Origin: Xanthobacter sp. NM-59
GTDB lineage: Bacteria > Pseudomonadota > Alphaproteobacteria > Rhizobiales > Xanthobacteraceae
DNA: 64,000 nucleotides
Direction: 5' to 3'
Assembly: GCF_021401125.1 (NCBI RefSeq)
Contig: NZ_JACBFQ010000001.1
Location: 1,054,001 to 1,118,000 of the forward strand
In this document: piece by piece, positions 55,214-63,608 of the stretch
Layout of the letters: each line of letters begins with the position of its first letter
How positions within the stretch are numbered: position 1 is the first letter of the stretch
The notes under the pieces: model-generated
What the model was told of the DNA's origin: nothing
The model's database searches: none
The model's input: the letters and a program-made list of their open reading frames with translations, nothing else
Translations under genes and position numbers: made by a program

Positions 55214-55714
55214 AAGAACTCCTGCTGCCGCGATTCGCTTTCTCGTTTCAAGCGGAAACATAACGAGAACAAAATAGAGAAAATAGTCATTTCTACATGT
55301 CGGGCGGACCTATTTGCGCGCCATAGCCGCAATCTATGTCGCCATGGCATGGCCCCATCCACGAATCTCCACTCATTCAGACAATTTGCCTGGAGACGGT
55401 AGTTAGATCTTGGTTAAAACAACCTTGACGCGCACGTGACGCCCCTCCCTCTTCGGGAGCGGTGGTCTTACAATCCGCCGGACGGGATTCGGACCGTGAC
55501 TACGTGGTCCGAACGTTCACCGAGGTCTGCTTTCAGGGCTATTTCTGGGCCAGAAGCACTCCCCGAAGCGGGCATTCCTAATGGCTGCCTCGGGTCAGCT
55601 GGAGACAAAAAAGCGCCGTGGCGGACCGCTCCGATGCATCCTTGGCTCCGCATTTCCTCTTGAACAGCATCCGAGATGCTTGGCCCGCGCGATGAGATCG
55701 TCATCGCGTGTGTT
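55214..55714. other. non-coding right flank of the island
   Basis: Upstream region of the ImmA operon and the right boundary. No gene with coding character is seen. AT-rich sequence at 55250-55430 probably holds the operon promoter. Confidence 0.45.
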
Positions 55715-55830
55715 CCTGAGATTCGAGAGCACGGAAAGAAGCCCTACAGATTCAATCCGGCTGACGCCCGTCTTTGTTCGGCCAAACCCGCAGGAATCCG
55801 GTCTCGGCGCTGGGGCAGATGCTAGGGCAG
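55715..55830. repeat. right copies of the 86-bp and 25-bp boundary repeats
   Basis: 55715-55800 matches 30309-30394 at about 72 of 86 positions, and 55806-55830 matches 30610-30634 with one mismatch (GGCGCTGGGGCAGATGCT shared). At the left end the 25-bp piece lies after the att repeat, next to the integrase; here it lies before it, so the right boundary is rearranged. Confidence 0.75.
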
Positions 55831-55870
55831 GCATTTCTGCGAGACGAGACTTCCCTGAAATATCAGTCAC

Positions 55871-55899
55871 ATAAGGCAGATAGAGTGGCGGAGACGGAG
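55871..55899. repeat. second attachment-site repeat (att), tRNA-Ser 3'-end derived
   Basis: The 29 bp match 30455-30483 with one mismatch. Continuing to 55904 and reading the minus strand gives AGTCCCTCCGTCTCCGCCA, a longer tRNA-Ser 3' end (T-arm half, acceptor strand, discriminator and CCA) than at the left copy. No tRNA body follows, so this is an att copy and not the tRNA gene itself. Confidence 0.75.
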
Positions 55900-56628
55900 G
55901 GACTGCGGAAGCCCGCACCCTCCAACAACTTAGACTGTCTAACCAGACTCAACGGGGACGTTGAGCGAAAAGGGGATTTCCCGGAACCGTCTAACCGCGA
56001 CGGCCCTCCCCTCCCCGAAAACGAAACTGCCGCCCCGACTGGCATCGGAAGCGGCAGCAAAACGGGATACCACGGCGGCGGCATCAAGGCTTTTGATAGC
56101 ACGGAGCGGCCCGCCTGGGCAACGCTCCACCAATACCCGCTGATGGAGTTCCGGCATTTTGACTGGCTGCGTCGGGCCGGTGTCGCGGTGGAAACCATCA
56201 CGAGCCGCATGCCGATTCGTGTCGCCAAGGGCTCGGTTGCAGATGACGGATGCTTCGACGACGCCCCCGAGGGTGCGCCCTTCCTGGTGTTCGAGGAAGC
56301 CGAAGACCTGGTGTTCTGGCAACCGCGCACCGGAGCGCTCGCGACATGGCACGGGCGGGCCTTCGCCCTTGGTGAAGGTGCCATCCTCGATCCCCTCACC
56401 TATGCCTTCGACTGCAATCTGAACCTCTACGCCAATCCGCTGGCATGGCTTCAGGCCGGCTGTGACGGGTGTGTGGTGCTGGACTGGTCGCGGGCCTTCG
56501 ATCATCTCCGGCATGCCTCGCGCATCGCCGTCTCTGAAGATCTCCTGTTTCTCTATCGGCGCCACATGAAACCCGCGCGCATGCCGGAACTGTCTGTGCT
56601 GGTGACCAGAAAGGCGGTGGTCGCATGA
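55885..56628 (+). CDS. unknown protein upstream of the replication ATPase
   Basis: Unrecognised, up to 247 residues. The C-terminal half looks like a folded domain (FRHFDWLRRAGVAVETITS, AEDLVFWQPRTGALATWHGR, LNLYANPLAWLQAGCDGCVV), and the stop overlaps the ATPase start (ATGA), so they are an operon. The start is uncertain: GTG 55885 lies inside the att repeat, and the first 80 residues are low in structure. No ATG with a ribosome-binding site was found before Met at 56143. Similar genes precede RepA-like ATPases in phage-like islands. Confidence 0.6.
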   Translation: MAETEGLRKPAPSNNLDCLTRLNGDVERKGDFPEPSNRDGPPLPENETAAPTGIGSGSKTGYHGGGIKAFDSTERPAWATLHQYPLMEFRHFDWLRRAGVAVETITSRMPIRVAKGSVADDGCFDDAPEGAPFLVFEEAEDLVFWQPRTGALATWHGRAFALGEGAILDPLTYAFDCNLNLYANPLAWLQAGCDGCVVLDWSRAFDHLRHASRIAVSEDLLFLYRRHMKPARMPELSVLVTRKAVVA

Positions 56629-58178
56629 ACCGCTATGAGCCGATCCCCATCGACGACTATCAGCGCATGACGAGCGAACCGACCCGGCCGCATGTGTCTT
56701 TCACGCGCACCAACACCGTTGCCATCATGGCAACAGCCTTCGAGCCCATTCGCTGGACCGTGGACGGCTATGTGCCCGAGGGCCTTTCGGTACTCGCCGG
56801 ACGGCAGAAGCTCGGCAAGACGTGGCTGGCAATCGACTGGGCCTTAGCCGTCGCCACAGGCGGCTATGCCATGGGCTCGGTCGAGTGCGAGGCCGGTGAT
56901 GTGCTCTATATCGACATGGAAAACGGGCCGCGACGCATCCAGCGCCGCATCGCCACGCTCTATCCCAATGCGGAGGACCGGCCGGACCTGTCCCGTCTGG
57001 AGTGGGTGACGGATGCTCCCGCCCTCGATAAGGGGTTCATTGAGGCCCTGGACGGCTGGCGCCAAAGCGTGAGACAGCCGCGCCTTGTCATCATCGACGT
57101 GCTCCAGCGGATCAAGCCGGCGGGCAACGCGAGCCGCAACAGCTATGAGAACGACTACGCGGCTTGGTCCCCGCTTCAGCGGTGGGCGACCGAGCACGGC
57201 ATTGCCATCGTCGGGCTCCACCACACCCGCAAGGGCGGCGCGGACGATCCCCTGGAAAGTCTGAGCGGCTCCAACGGCCTGTCCGCCTGCGCCGACACGA
57301 CCTTGGTGTTGGACCGGGACAGCAGTGGCACCACGCTCTATGTGCGCGGCCGCGACGTAGACGAGAAGGAAACCGCCATGCTGTTCAGCGGCGGGCTGTG
57401 GACCATCACGGGCGATGCCGCCGCGGTGCGCCGGACCACAGAGCGCAGCGCCATCCTCGACGCTCTGGAGGGCGCGGACGAGCCCATGTCACCGGGCGAG
57501 ATCGCCATTGCCGCGAGCATGAAGCGGAACAATGTGGACTACCTCCTGCACCAGATGGGCAAGGCCGGCGAAGTGCTGAAGGCCGGACGGGGGAAGTACG
57601 TTCACCCTGACCGCAAAGACCTTCTTAGCGGGAACGACGATGCAGGGGGCGCTAAGAACGCTAAGAAACAAAGAAACGGAGAGGACAGACGGTCAATCCC
57701 TGAGGAACCCGTTGAAGATGAAGGGTTTGCGCTGGATCTGGTGAATGACGCCGATCTTAGCGGCGGCCATGACATCCCTAAGAACGATGAGCCCCTAAGA
57801 AGCGAGGCTAAGAAACCGGAGGCGTCACAGACCACCGCTGAACCCAATCAGGATAAGGGTTTGCCTGATGGTCAAAGGACCGATCTTAGCGTTCTTAGCG
57901 ATCTTAGCGGCGGTGATCCTCTGGAGGGCAACCTGTCCCCTAAGGACAACAGCACCAGTGTTCTCGAATGGAGTGCCCGCGCCAAAGCACTGCTCCAGTC
58001 CGGCGGCATGAGCGTGGGGAGTGGGAAGGGAAAGACGCTCACCTCTGAAGGCGTGGCCCTGTTCCGCGAGATGATCGATGCGGGGTGTTCCCCGACCGTA
58101 GCCGGCCGCGTGGTGGGCATCACGAAGCAATCCGCCTGCACCCGTGCCAAGAAGCTGAGGGAGGCGGCCCATGGCTGA
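56625..58178 (+). CDS. RepA/DnaB-like AAA ATPase, replication protein
   Basis: The 517-residue protein has a RecA-fold ATPase: Walker A GRQKLGKT (59-66), IDMENGPRRIQRRI, Walker B LVIIDVL (about 155-161), and LHHTRKGG as sensor, as in plasmid RepA-type helicases. A winged-helix segment follows (MSPGEIAIAASMKRNNVDYLL), then a polar linker encoded by the iteron region, and a C-terminal HTH-like end (DAGCSPTVAGRVVGITKQSA). Probably the replicative helicase or initiator of the second element. Confidence 0.82.
   Translation: MNRYEPIPIDDYQRMTSEPTRPHVSFTRTNTVAIMATAFEPIRWTVDGYVPEGLSVLAGRQKLGKTWLAIDWALAVATGGYAMGSVECEAGDVLYIDMENGPRRIQRRIATLYPNAEDRPDLSRLEWVTDAPALDKGFIEALDGWRQSVRQPRLVIIDVLQRIKPAGNASRNSYENDYAAWSPLQRWATEHGIAIVGLHHTRKGGADDPLESLSGSNGLSACADTTLVLDRDSSGTTLYVRGRDVDEKETAMLFSGGLWTITGDAAAVRRTTERSAILDALEGADEPMSPGEIAIAASMKRNNVDYLLHQMGKAGEVLKAGRGKYVHPDRKDLLSGNDDAGGAKNAKKQRNGEDRRSIPEEPVEDEGFALDLVNDADLSGGHDIPKNDEPLRSEAKKPEASQTTAEPNQDKGLPDGQRTDLSVLSDLSGGDPLEGNLSPKDNSTSVLEWSARAKALLQSGGMSVGSGKGKTLTSEGVALFREMIDAGCSPTVAGRVVGITKQSACTRAKKLREAAHG
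57623..57945. repeat. iteron array inside the ATPase gene, candidate replication origin
   Basis: The 8-mer TCTTAGCG or its complement CGCTAAGA occurs seven times: 57623, 57650, 57659, 57755, 57884, 57893 and 57902. Near copies are at 57776 and 57793 (CCCTAAGA), 57806 (GGCTAAGA) and 57938 (CCCTAAGG). Several are in exact 9-bp tandem (57650/57659; 57884/57893/57902). They encode a polar linker with repeated DLSGG. The placement of iterons inside an initiator gene recalls lambda ori within O. Confidence 0.75.
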
Positions 58179-58557
58179 TTGGCCCTACAACACGGCGGCC
58201 TGGGCACGTCTGCGCGCTGCGCACCTCGCGATCGAACCCATGTGCCGGGGGTGTGCAGGGGAAGGCCGGCTCACCCGTGCCAACACCGTGGACCATGTGG
58301 TGCCCATCAGCGAGGGCGGGAGTGCCTTCCCCGGACATGATGGGCTCGCGAGCTACTGCCCGTCTTGTCACTCCGCGAAGACCGCGCGTGGTGATGAGGC
58401 CGGCGCGATCCGAACCGCCAAGCCGAGGAAGGGGTGCAACCCGGATGGCTCGCCCCTCGACCCGGCGCACCCCTGGCATGGGAAATCGCTCAGGGCTGGC
58501 GGCGCAGGACCGGCGCGGAACACGAAAACTCAATTAGATGGCTGGAGGCGGCGGTAA
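58171..58557 (+). CDS. HNH endonuclease
   Basis: The 128-residue protein has the zinc-bound HNH fold: two CxxC pairs (MCRGCAG; YCPSCHSAK) around TVDHVVPISEGG and a His-Asn-like region. Phage HNH proteins cut DNA together with terminase during packaging. It overlaps the ATPase end by 8 bp and the terminase start by 1 bp (TAATG), consistent with a packaging operon. Confidence 0.9.
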   Translation: MADWPYNTAAWARLRAAHLAIEPMCRGCAGEGRLTRANTVDHVVPISEGGSAFPGHDGLASYCPSCHSAKTARGDEAGAIRTAKPRKGCNPDGSPLDPAHPWHGKSLRAGGAGPARNTKTQLDGWRRR

Positions 58558-60146
58558 TGGGCAAGCGTGGACCCGGTGCCGGCCGTCTGCGCGCGGCGGC
58601 AAAGGCGGCTCCCGCGATTGTCTCTCACCCCTGGGACAAGGAAGGAATGCCGCCCGACGAGCGCGTAATGGCCTTCCTGCGCGAACTGCCGATCGTGTCC
58701 GGCCTGAGGGCCGGCGAGAGCATGGAATTGCTGGCCTTTCAGGAACAGTTCGTGCGCGGCGTCTATGGCGACGTTGACGACCTGCGCCGGCGGCGGGTGA
58801 GGCTGGCAGCGCTCAGTGTGGCGCGTGGCAACGGCAAAAGCGCGGTGCTGGCGGGCCTGTCCCTGGCGCATCTCTTGGGGCCGATGATGGAACCCTATGG
58901 CGAGTGCTATGCCGCCGCCCTCGATCGCGAGCAGGCGGGCGTCCTGTACCGCATGACGCGCGCCTATATCGAGGCCACGCCGTGGATGGCGGCGCGTGTC
59001 AACATCAAGGACTGGCACAAGGAGGTTGTGGACGAACAGTCGCAATCCATCTGGCGCGCCCTCACCTCCGATGCCCGGAAGGCGCACGGCCTGGCGCCCT
59101 CCTTCTGGATTGCCGACGAGGTGGCGCAATGGCGCTCCCGCGAGCTGTGGGACAACCTCGCCACCGGCATGGGAAAGCGTGCCCAGGCGCTGGGTGTCAC
59201 CATCTCCACCCAGGCGGCGGACGACCTGCATTTCTTCTCCGAGATGCTGGACGCGGAGCCGGACCCCACCGTCTATGTGCAGCTTCACACCGCACCGAAG
59301 GACTGCGCCCTGGACGATCGCGAGGCGTGGCAAGCCGCCAACCCCGCATTGGGGGTGTTCCTGAACGAAGACCAGTTCGCGGACGCGGCGGCGCGGGCGC
59401 TTCGCTCCCCATCCTTCGAGCCATCCTTCCGGCTGCTGAACCTGAACCAGCGCGTTGCAGCCGAGGGGCGCTTCATCGAACAAGCCGATTGGGACGCCAA
59501 CGGCGAGCCCTTCGATCCGATCGAGTTGGAGGGGCAAGCCTGCTATGGCGGCCTCGACCTATCGAGCACCCGCGACCTTACGGCCTTCTCTCTGTGGTTC
59601 CCGGAGGCCGGCAGGCTGCTGACGTGGCATTGGGTGCCGGCGGACACCATCGCAGAGCGAGCAGAGCGCGACAGGGTGCCTTATCCCCGGTGGGCAGATG
59701 ACGGATGGATCGAGCGCACCAATGGCCGGGCCACCGACCGGCAAGCCATCGCGCGCCGGCTGGCGGACGTGCGACAGAGCTATGATGTACGGGGCATCGC
59801 CTTCGATCGCTGGCGCTTCGAGGATTTGGCGAAGCTGCTGAACGATGAGGGAATCGAACTTCCGTTGGTGGAGTTCGTGCCGGGCTTCAAGACCTATGCG
59901 GCAGCCTGCGACGCCTTCGAGCGCACGGTGCTGGAACGGCGAATGCAGCACAACAACAATCCGCTGCTGCGCTGGCAGGCCGGCAACGTCATCGTGGAGC
60001 AGGACGCCGCCGGCAACCGGAAGCCCTCGAAGTCCAAGAGCCTGGACCGTATCGACGGCATCGTCACCGCCATCATGGCCTGCGGGCTGGCGGCGAAGGA
60101 TGAAGGGCCTGCGGTCTATCGAGGGGAAGGGCCTATGTGGCTGTAG
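58557..60146 (+). CDS. terL: phage terminase large subunit
   Basis: TerL packages phage DNA into proheads. The 529-residue protein starts at ATG 58557 with GGAGG upstream. Motifs: Walker A-like ARGNGKS (89-95), Walker B FWIADEVAQW, and an RNase H-like nuclease domain starting GGLDLSSTRDLTAFSLW with catalytic Asp, then IAFDRWRFEDL and the C-terminal Asp (SLDRIDGIVTAIMA). It is of the HK97/YmfN-like class. A small terminase gene was not recognised between HNH and TerL. Confidence 0.93.
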   Translation: MGKRGPGAGRLRAAAKAAPAIVSHPWDKEGMPPDERVMAFLRELPIVSGLRAGESMELLAFQEQFVRGVYGDVDDLRRRRVRLAALSVARGNGKSAVLAGLSLAHLLGPMMEPYGECYAAALDREQAGVLYRMTRAYIEATPWMAARVNIKDWHKEVVDEQSQSIWRALTSDARKAHGLAPSFWIADEVAQWRSRELWDNLATGMGKRAQALGVTISTQAADDLHFFSEMLDAEPDPTVYVQLHTAPKDCALDDREAWQAANPALGVFLNEDQFADAAARALRSPSFEPSFRLLNLNQRVAAEGRFIEQADWDANGEPFDPIELEGQACYGGLDLSSTRDLTAFSLWFPEAGRLLTWHWVPADTIAERAERDRVPYPRWADDGWIERTNGRATDRQAIARRLADVRQSYDVRGIAFDRWRFEDLAKLLNDEGIELPLVEFVPGFKTYAAACDAFERTVLERRMQHNNNPLLRWQAGNVIVEQDAAGNRKPSKSKSLDRIDGIVTAIMACGLAAKDEGPAVYRGEGPMWL

Positions 60147-60185
60147 GCAAGGATAGGTGCGAGCGTGATTCTCACACCTATTTTG

Positions 60186-60491
60186 CTAGTTACTCCTCTC
60201 CCGATCAATATGCATACCAGACAGCAAATAATCTGATACATATCGCAGCTCTTCGAGAGAAGCCCCCGAAAAAGCTTGCGCATTATGTCCAATCTCCGCA
60301 ATTTGAGAGATTAGACTCATAAGATCATCCTTAGTTAGATTATTCTTAAGCTCTCCTGCTGTATGACATAGCAGCGTGATTTTCGTCAGACTCTCGACAA
60401 GGCCGCTATAAGGAACGTCTTCGATCATTCGGCCCTTAAGGTTCTCGACCATCCTTAGCCTTTCTGAGCCTGACGCCAGGCCCTTTGCCAT
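60186..60491 (-). CDS. unknown protein in the AT-rich cassette
   Basis: Unrecognised, 101 residues, mostly helical (GLVESLTKITLLCHTAGELK, DDLMSLISQIAEIGHNAQAF). It is on the strand opposite to the phage genes and 25 bp downstream of the Cas2-like gene, so it is probably the third gene of a small cassette with the XRE repressor. Base composition is clearly more AT-rich than the packaging genes. Confidence 0.55.
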   Translation of the reverse strand: MAKGLASGSERLRMVENLKGRMIEDVPYSGLVESLTKITLLCHTAGELKNNLTKDDLMSLISQIAEIGHNAQAFSGASLEELRYVSDYLLSGMHIDRERSN

Positions 60492-60516
60492 TCTCCGCTA
60501 CGAAGATATGTCCGCC

Positions 60517-60825
60517 TCACGAAGACGGTATCTTGGAAAGAACTGTTTTTGCGACCTGCCTCTGAATAGGATTTAGCAATTTATATGCATACCCCTTACG
60601 CAAACGAACAACCAATATATTTACATTTATTCCAACAGTTTGAACGATAACATCCCTAACACTCCTCGCATCTGTTGACGTTTCTATTATTGCACACTGC
60701 TTTACAATTTGATGATAATGTGTGCACCCAAATCTAAACTGGAGCTTGTCACGAATTTTTTTATATTCGTTTGTTCGTCCACTGGAGTTTGGCAAATCGA
60801 ATGTAACTAAATAATATCTGGGCAT
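60517..60825 (-). CDS. Cas2/VapD-like small protein (ferredoxin-like fold)
   Basis: The 102-residue product begins MPRYYLVTFDLPNSSG, a first strand with the Asp seen in Cas2-like proteins, followed by a helix (YKKIRDKLQFRF), a strand with Thr-Ser (KQCAIIETSTDA), helix and ILVVRLRKGYAYKLLN. Stand-alone relatives are annotated as SinR-family or Cas2-like. Cas2/VapD-fold proteins can be nucleases or toxins. There is no CRISPR array here. It overlaps the XRE gene by a few codons; ATG 60823-60825 has GAGGGG at good distance. Confidence 0.65.
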   Translation of the reverse strand: MPRYYLVTFDLPNSSGRTNEYKKIRDKLQFRFGCTHYHQIVKQCAIIETSTDARSVRDVIVQTVGINVNILVVRLRKGYAYKLLNPIQRQVAKTVLSKIPSS

Positions 60826-61064
60826 TGACATCCCCTCTTTAGCCTCACCCCGACCCCACCCCCATTCTCAGGGATGAACTCGACGCCGGCGGCCTCCAAG
60901 GCCTGCTGCAAAGCTTCTACGGTTCTACCCTGAGCCGCAAGAGGGCCAGGCTTCGCCTCAAGGCGCTTGATCGATGGCAAAGACACCTTCGACGCCTCGG
61001 CAAGGTCCTTTTGCTCCCATCTGATAAGAGCTCTAGCCGCACGAATTTGCTCACTTGTCAGCAT
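60807..61064 (-). CDS. XRE-family repressor
   Basis: The 85-residue protein is a Cro/C1-type HTH: AARALIRWEQKDLAEASKVS, LPSIKRLEAKPGPL, ending with a short strand-rich tail (AAGVEFIPENGGGVGVRLKR) common in alphaproteobacterial phage repressors. It is transcribed away from two similar 15-bp operator-like sites (61085-61099 and 61122-61136) and overlaps the Cas2-like gene, suggesting joint expression. Confidence 0.88.
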   Translation of the reverse strand: MLTSEQIRAARALIRWEQKDLAEASKVSLPSIKRLEAKPGPLAAQGRTVEALQQALEAAGVEFIPENGGGVGVRLKRGCQCPDII

Positions 61065-61084
61065 ATTTCACCCCAGGCGTTATT

Positions 61085-61136
61085 AATACCTAGGGTATTG
61101 ACGAGACCCTACGGCTTGATTAATGCTTCGGGTATC
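61085..61136 (+). promoter_or_regulatory. operator pair and rightward promoter of the repressor
   Basis: Operator 1 is AATACCTAGGGTATT (61085-61099), a palindrome; operator 2, AATGCTTCGGGTATC (61122-61136), matches it at 11 of 15 positions. A sigma70-like promoter fits between them: TTGACG at 61098-61103, a 17-bp spacer and TAATGC at 61121-61126. Both operators overlap promoter elements, as expected for repression of the rightward gene. Confidence 0.65.
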
Positions 61137-61162
61137 GCATATCGCGACATCTGGAGCAACCA

Positions 61163-61465
61163 ATGCCCAAGACCACCTTTGCGGCAAACGCCACCACTAT
61201 GCCTGAAGCTCCAACCGTCTCCGACCTTGAGCCCATGGTTTGCGACATGGTGTTGACGGCCGGCATCGCCTCGACCCTGTTGGAAGATGCTTTCGACGGC
61301 GATCCGAAGGTGAGAGCCGGGCTCACCGGAGGCCGAGAGGACTGCTACTTCCTTCCGAGCGAGCATGTCGAGCAGCTTCTGTTCGCGGCCTATCACACTC
61401 AACGCCTCTGCCAGGAATTGAAGGAGGCCTATTACGCCAGCCTGCATGCCAGCTCGAAGCGTTAG
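61163..61465 (+). CDS. small unknown phage-type protein
   Basis: Unrecognised 100-residue protein just downstream of the operator-controlled promoter. GGAGCA precedes the ATG at 61163. The middle is helical (MVCDMVLTAGIASTLLEDAF, HVEQLLFAAYHTQRLCQELK). As the first gene under the repressor it might be an early or regulatory gene. Confidence 0.6.
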   Translation: MPKTTFAANATTMPEAPTVSDLEPMVCDMVLTAGIASTLLEDAFDGDPKVRAGLTGGREDCYFLPSEHVEQLLFAAYHTQRLCQELKEAYYASLHASSKR

Positions 61466-61620
61466 GCGTGCCAGACGGGAAAGCTAAGAACAGCACCGCA
61501 AACGACAACCTGTCGCTCGCACCGGAACCGAGCGCAGCGCCTATGAGCGCAAAACTCAAATAGGGCTTGCGCGCCTCACCGGCCAACGCTATATGTCTAT
61601 CACACATATAGGGGGAAACG

Positions 61621-62295
61621 GTGTTCATCGGACAGTTGGTCAAGGCCATCGCGGAGGCGACAGGAGTGCCGGAGGCCACTGTTGCCGTTTACACGCGCGT
61701 TCTTCGTGAATCAGGTTTGATTACGAGCGGTGCACGCGGAGTGAATGCGCCAAAGATGACAACCCTCGACGCTGCGCGCGTACTTCTGGCGATGATCATT
61801 ACAGACAAGCCCTCCCGCGCTGCCGAGGCTGTTTCTGATTTCGGATCTCTGCGCAGCTCACAGTTCACTCCGCACCAGTCAGGCAAATGGGAGAACTTCA
61901 ATTTTCGTAAGGCTCGCAAGCTTCCAGAGGATCACACCTTTGAGCAAGCCATCTGTACGCTGATCGACATCTATGCATTCGACAACTCAAAGAGCTATTT
62001 TCAATCTGCATGTCCGAAAATACATCCGGCATTTTCCTACAATCCGCTCTGCGAAATTACAGTTAGGCTATTTAATATAGATGCGAAAATAAATATCCCT
62101 GGCGGAGTGTATTACTACCACGACCCATTGATTATTACGAATCGAGATCCGCTTAGCGCGGAGGAGCTAACAGCGCTTACGGAAGCTCACCTGCACAAGT
62201 CTGACAAATACAAAAGCCTGATACGTGTTGAGAAGAAGGTTATGGCGGATGTCGTCGATGCGATCGCGCTCGCATTCCGCGAGGACGACCATTGA
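61621..62295 (+). CDS. helix-turn-helix protein of unknown function
   Basis: The 224-residue protein starts at GTG 61621 after GGGGGAAAC. Residues 1-65 look like a winged or HTH domain (LVKAIAEATGVPEATVAVYT, RVLRESGLITSGARG); the remainder, AT-rich in its 3' half, is not recognised (EQAICTLIDIYAFDNSKSYF). It lies between terminase and capsid genes, an unusual place for a regulator, and may belong to the inserted cassette. Confidence 0.65.
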   Translation: MFIGQLVKAIAEATGVPEATVAVYTRVLRESGLITSGARGVNAPKMTTLDAARVLLAMIITDKPSRAAEAVSDFGSLRSSQFTPHQSGKWENFNFRKARKLPEDHTFEQAICTLIDIYAFDNSKSYFQSACPKIHPAFSYNPLCEITVRLFNIDAKINIPGGVYYYHDPLIITNRDPLSAEELTALTEAHLHKSDKYKSLIRVEKKVMADVVDAIALAFREDDH

Positions 62296-62378
62296 TTTGC
62301 CCCCTTTCCAAGATCGCCGGCGCATGCCGGAGGTGGCCCGCCGAGATGGCGTGCCCGTCCCATAGAAGGACCCTTATC

Positions 62379-63605
62379 ATGCCGAAAACGAGTGAGTTGA
62401 TCGAACAGCGCGCGGCGATCGTCGCTCGCATGAACACCGCCCACGAGGCCGACGACGACGCGACCTTCACGGCGGCGGAAACCGAGCTGCGCGCCTTGGA
62501 CACCAAGCTGGAGCGCGCCCGCAGGATCGATGCGGCCGACCGTGCCGAGGTGGGCAAGCCCCTCCACGGTGACACGGTGTTGGACCGGGAGCTGCGGCAG
62601 TTCTCCATCCTCCGCGCCATTGCTGGTGCCGCCGGCCTCCAAGGCGTCGATTGGGGCCGCGAGCGCGAGATGCAAGCGGAGCTGGCGAAGCGCGCGGGGC
62701 GCTCTCCCGAGGGCTTCTTCATTCCGACCGAGGTGTTCGAGACGCGCGCGCTCACCACCTCCACCGGCGCCGAGCTGGTGCCGACCGACCATCGTCCGGA
62801 CCAGTATGTGAATGCGCTCACTGCCGCCTCTGTGGTGCGCGGCCTGGGCGCCCGCGTCCTGTCCGGCCTTACCGGCAACCTCTCGATTCCCCGCGAGACG
62901 GATAGCCCTGCGGTGGGCTGGGTGGCGGAGAACGCGGCCCTCACCTCCGACGATGCCGACTTCGACAGCATCACCCTCTCGCCCAAGCACGCCGGCGCGC
63001 TCTCCGAGTTCAGCCGCAACATGCTCTTGCAGGCAAGCCCTGACGTGGAAGGGCTGCTGCGCCAGATGCTGGCTCGCAACCTTGCCCTCGCCATCGACCG
63101 CGCGGCCATCCAGGGCGGCGGGACCAACGAGCCCAAAGGTGTGCTCTCCACCACCGGCATTCAAACCGTGGCCTCTCCCGCTTCCATCTTCGAGGCGGTG
63201 GCGGAAGCCGAGGCCAAGGCCGACACCGAGAATGTCGGGGCGAGCCGCGCCATCCTCACCACCCCGGAGCTGCGCAAGGTGGCAAGCCTTGCCCTTGACG
63301 GCATGGGTCGGCCGCTCGGTGTGGCGACAGTGTTCCACAACATTCCCACGTCCTTCTCGAACCAGGTGCCGAAGACCCTCGGTGCCGGCACCGAGCATGG
63401 CCTGATCTACGCGGATTGGTCCGAGCTGCTGATTGGCATCTGGTCGGAAATCGACATCCTCGTGAACCCCTTCGAGAGCACGGCCTATTCCAAGGGCAAT
63501 GTCTCAATCCGTGCCATGGCGACGGTGGATTTCGCGGTGCGCCACCCCAAGGCATTCGTCTCCATTGAGGACGTGACGACCGAGACCCCGGCCATGGGGG
63601 CCTGA
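62379..63605 (+). CDS. HK97-family phage major capsid protein
   Basis: The 408-residue protein starts at ATG 62379 (AGAAGGA upstream). Residues 1-110 are a helical scaffold-like region (LIEQRAAIVARMNTAHEADD) usually removed by the prohead protease; the shell domain follows (LTTSTGAELVPTDHRPDQYV, LSPKHAGALSEFSRNML, QGGGTNEPKGVLSTTGIQT). The end DFAVRHPKAFVSIEDV is typical of the family. Confidence 0.95.
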   Translation: MPKTSELIEQRAAIVARMNTAHEADDDATFTAAETELRALDTKLERARRIDAADRAEVGKPLHGDTVLDRELRQFSILRAIAGAAGLQGVDWGREREMQAELAKRAGRSPEGFFIPTEVFETRALTTSTGAELVPTDHRPDQYVNALTAASVVRGLGARVLSGLTGNLSIPRETDSPAVGWVAENAALTSDDADFDSITLSPKHAGALSEFSRNMLLQASPDVEGLLRQMLARNLALAIDRAAIQGGGTNEPKGVLSTTGIQTVASPASIFEAVAEAEAKADTENVGASRAILTTPELRKVASLALDGMGRPLGVATVFHNIPTSFSNQVPKTLGAGTEHGLIYADWSELLIGIWSEIDILVNPFESTAYSKGNVSIRAMATVDFAVRHPKAFVSIEDVTTETPAMGA

Positions 63606-63608
63606 GCG

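Noticed and set aside
60517-60825. Cas2-like protein as evidence for a CRISPR-Cas system
   Set aside because: No repeat-spacer array and no other cas gene is present in the window.
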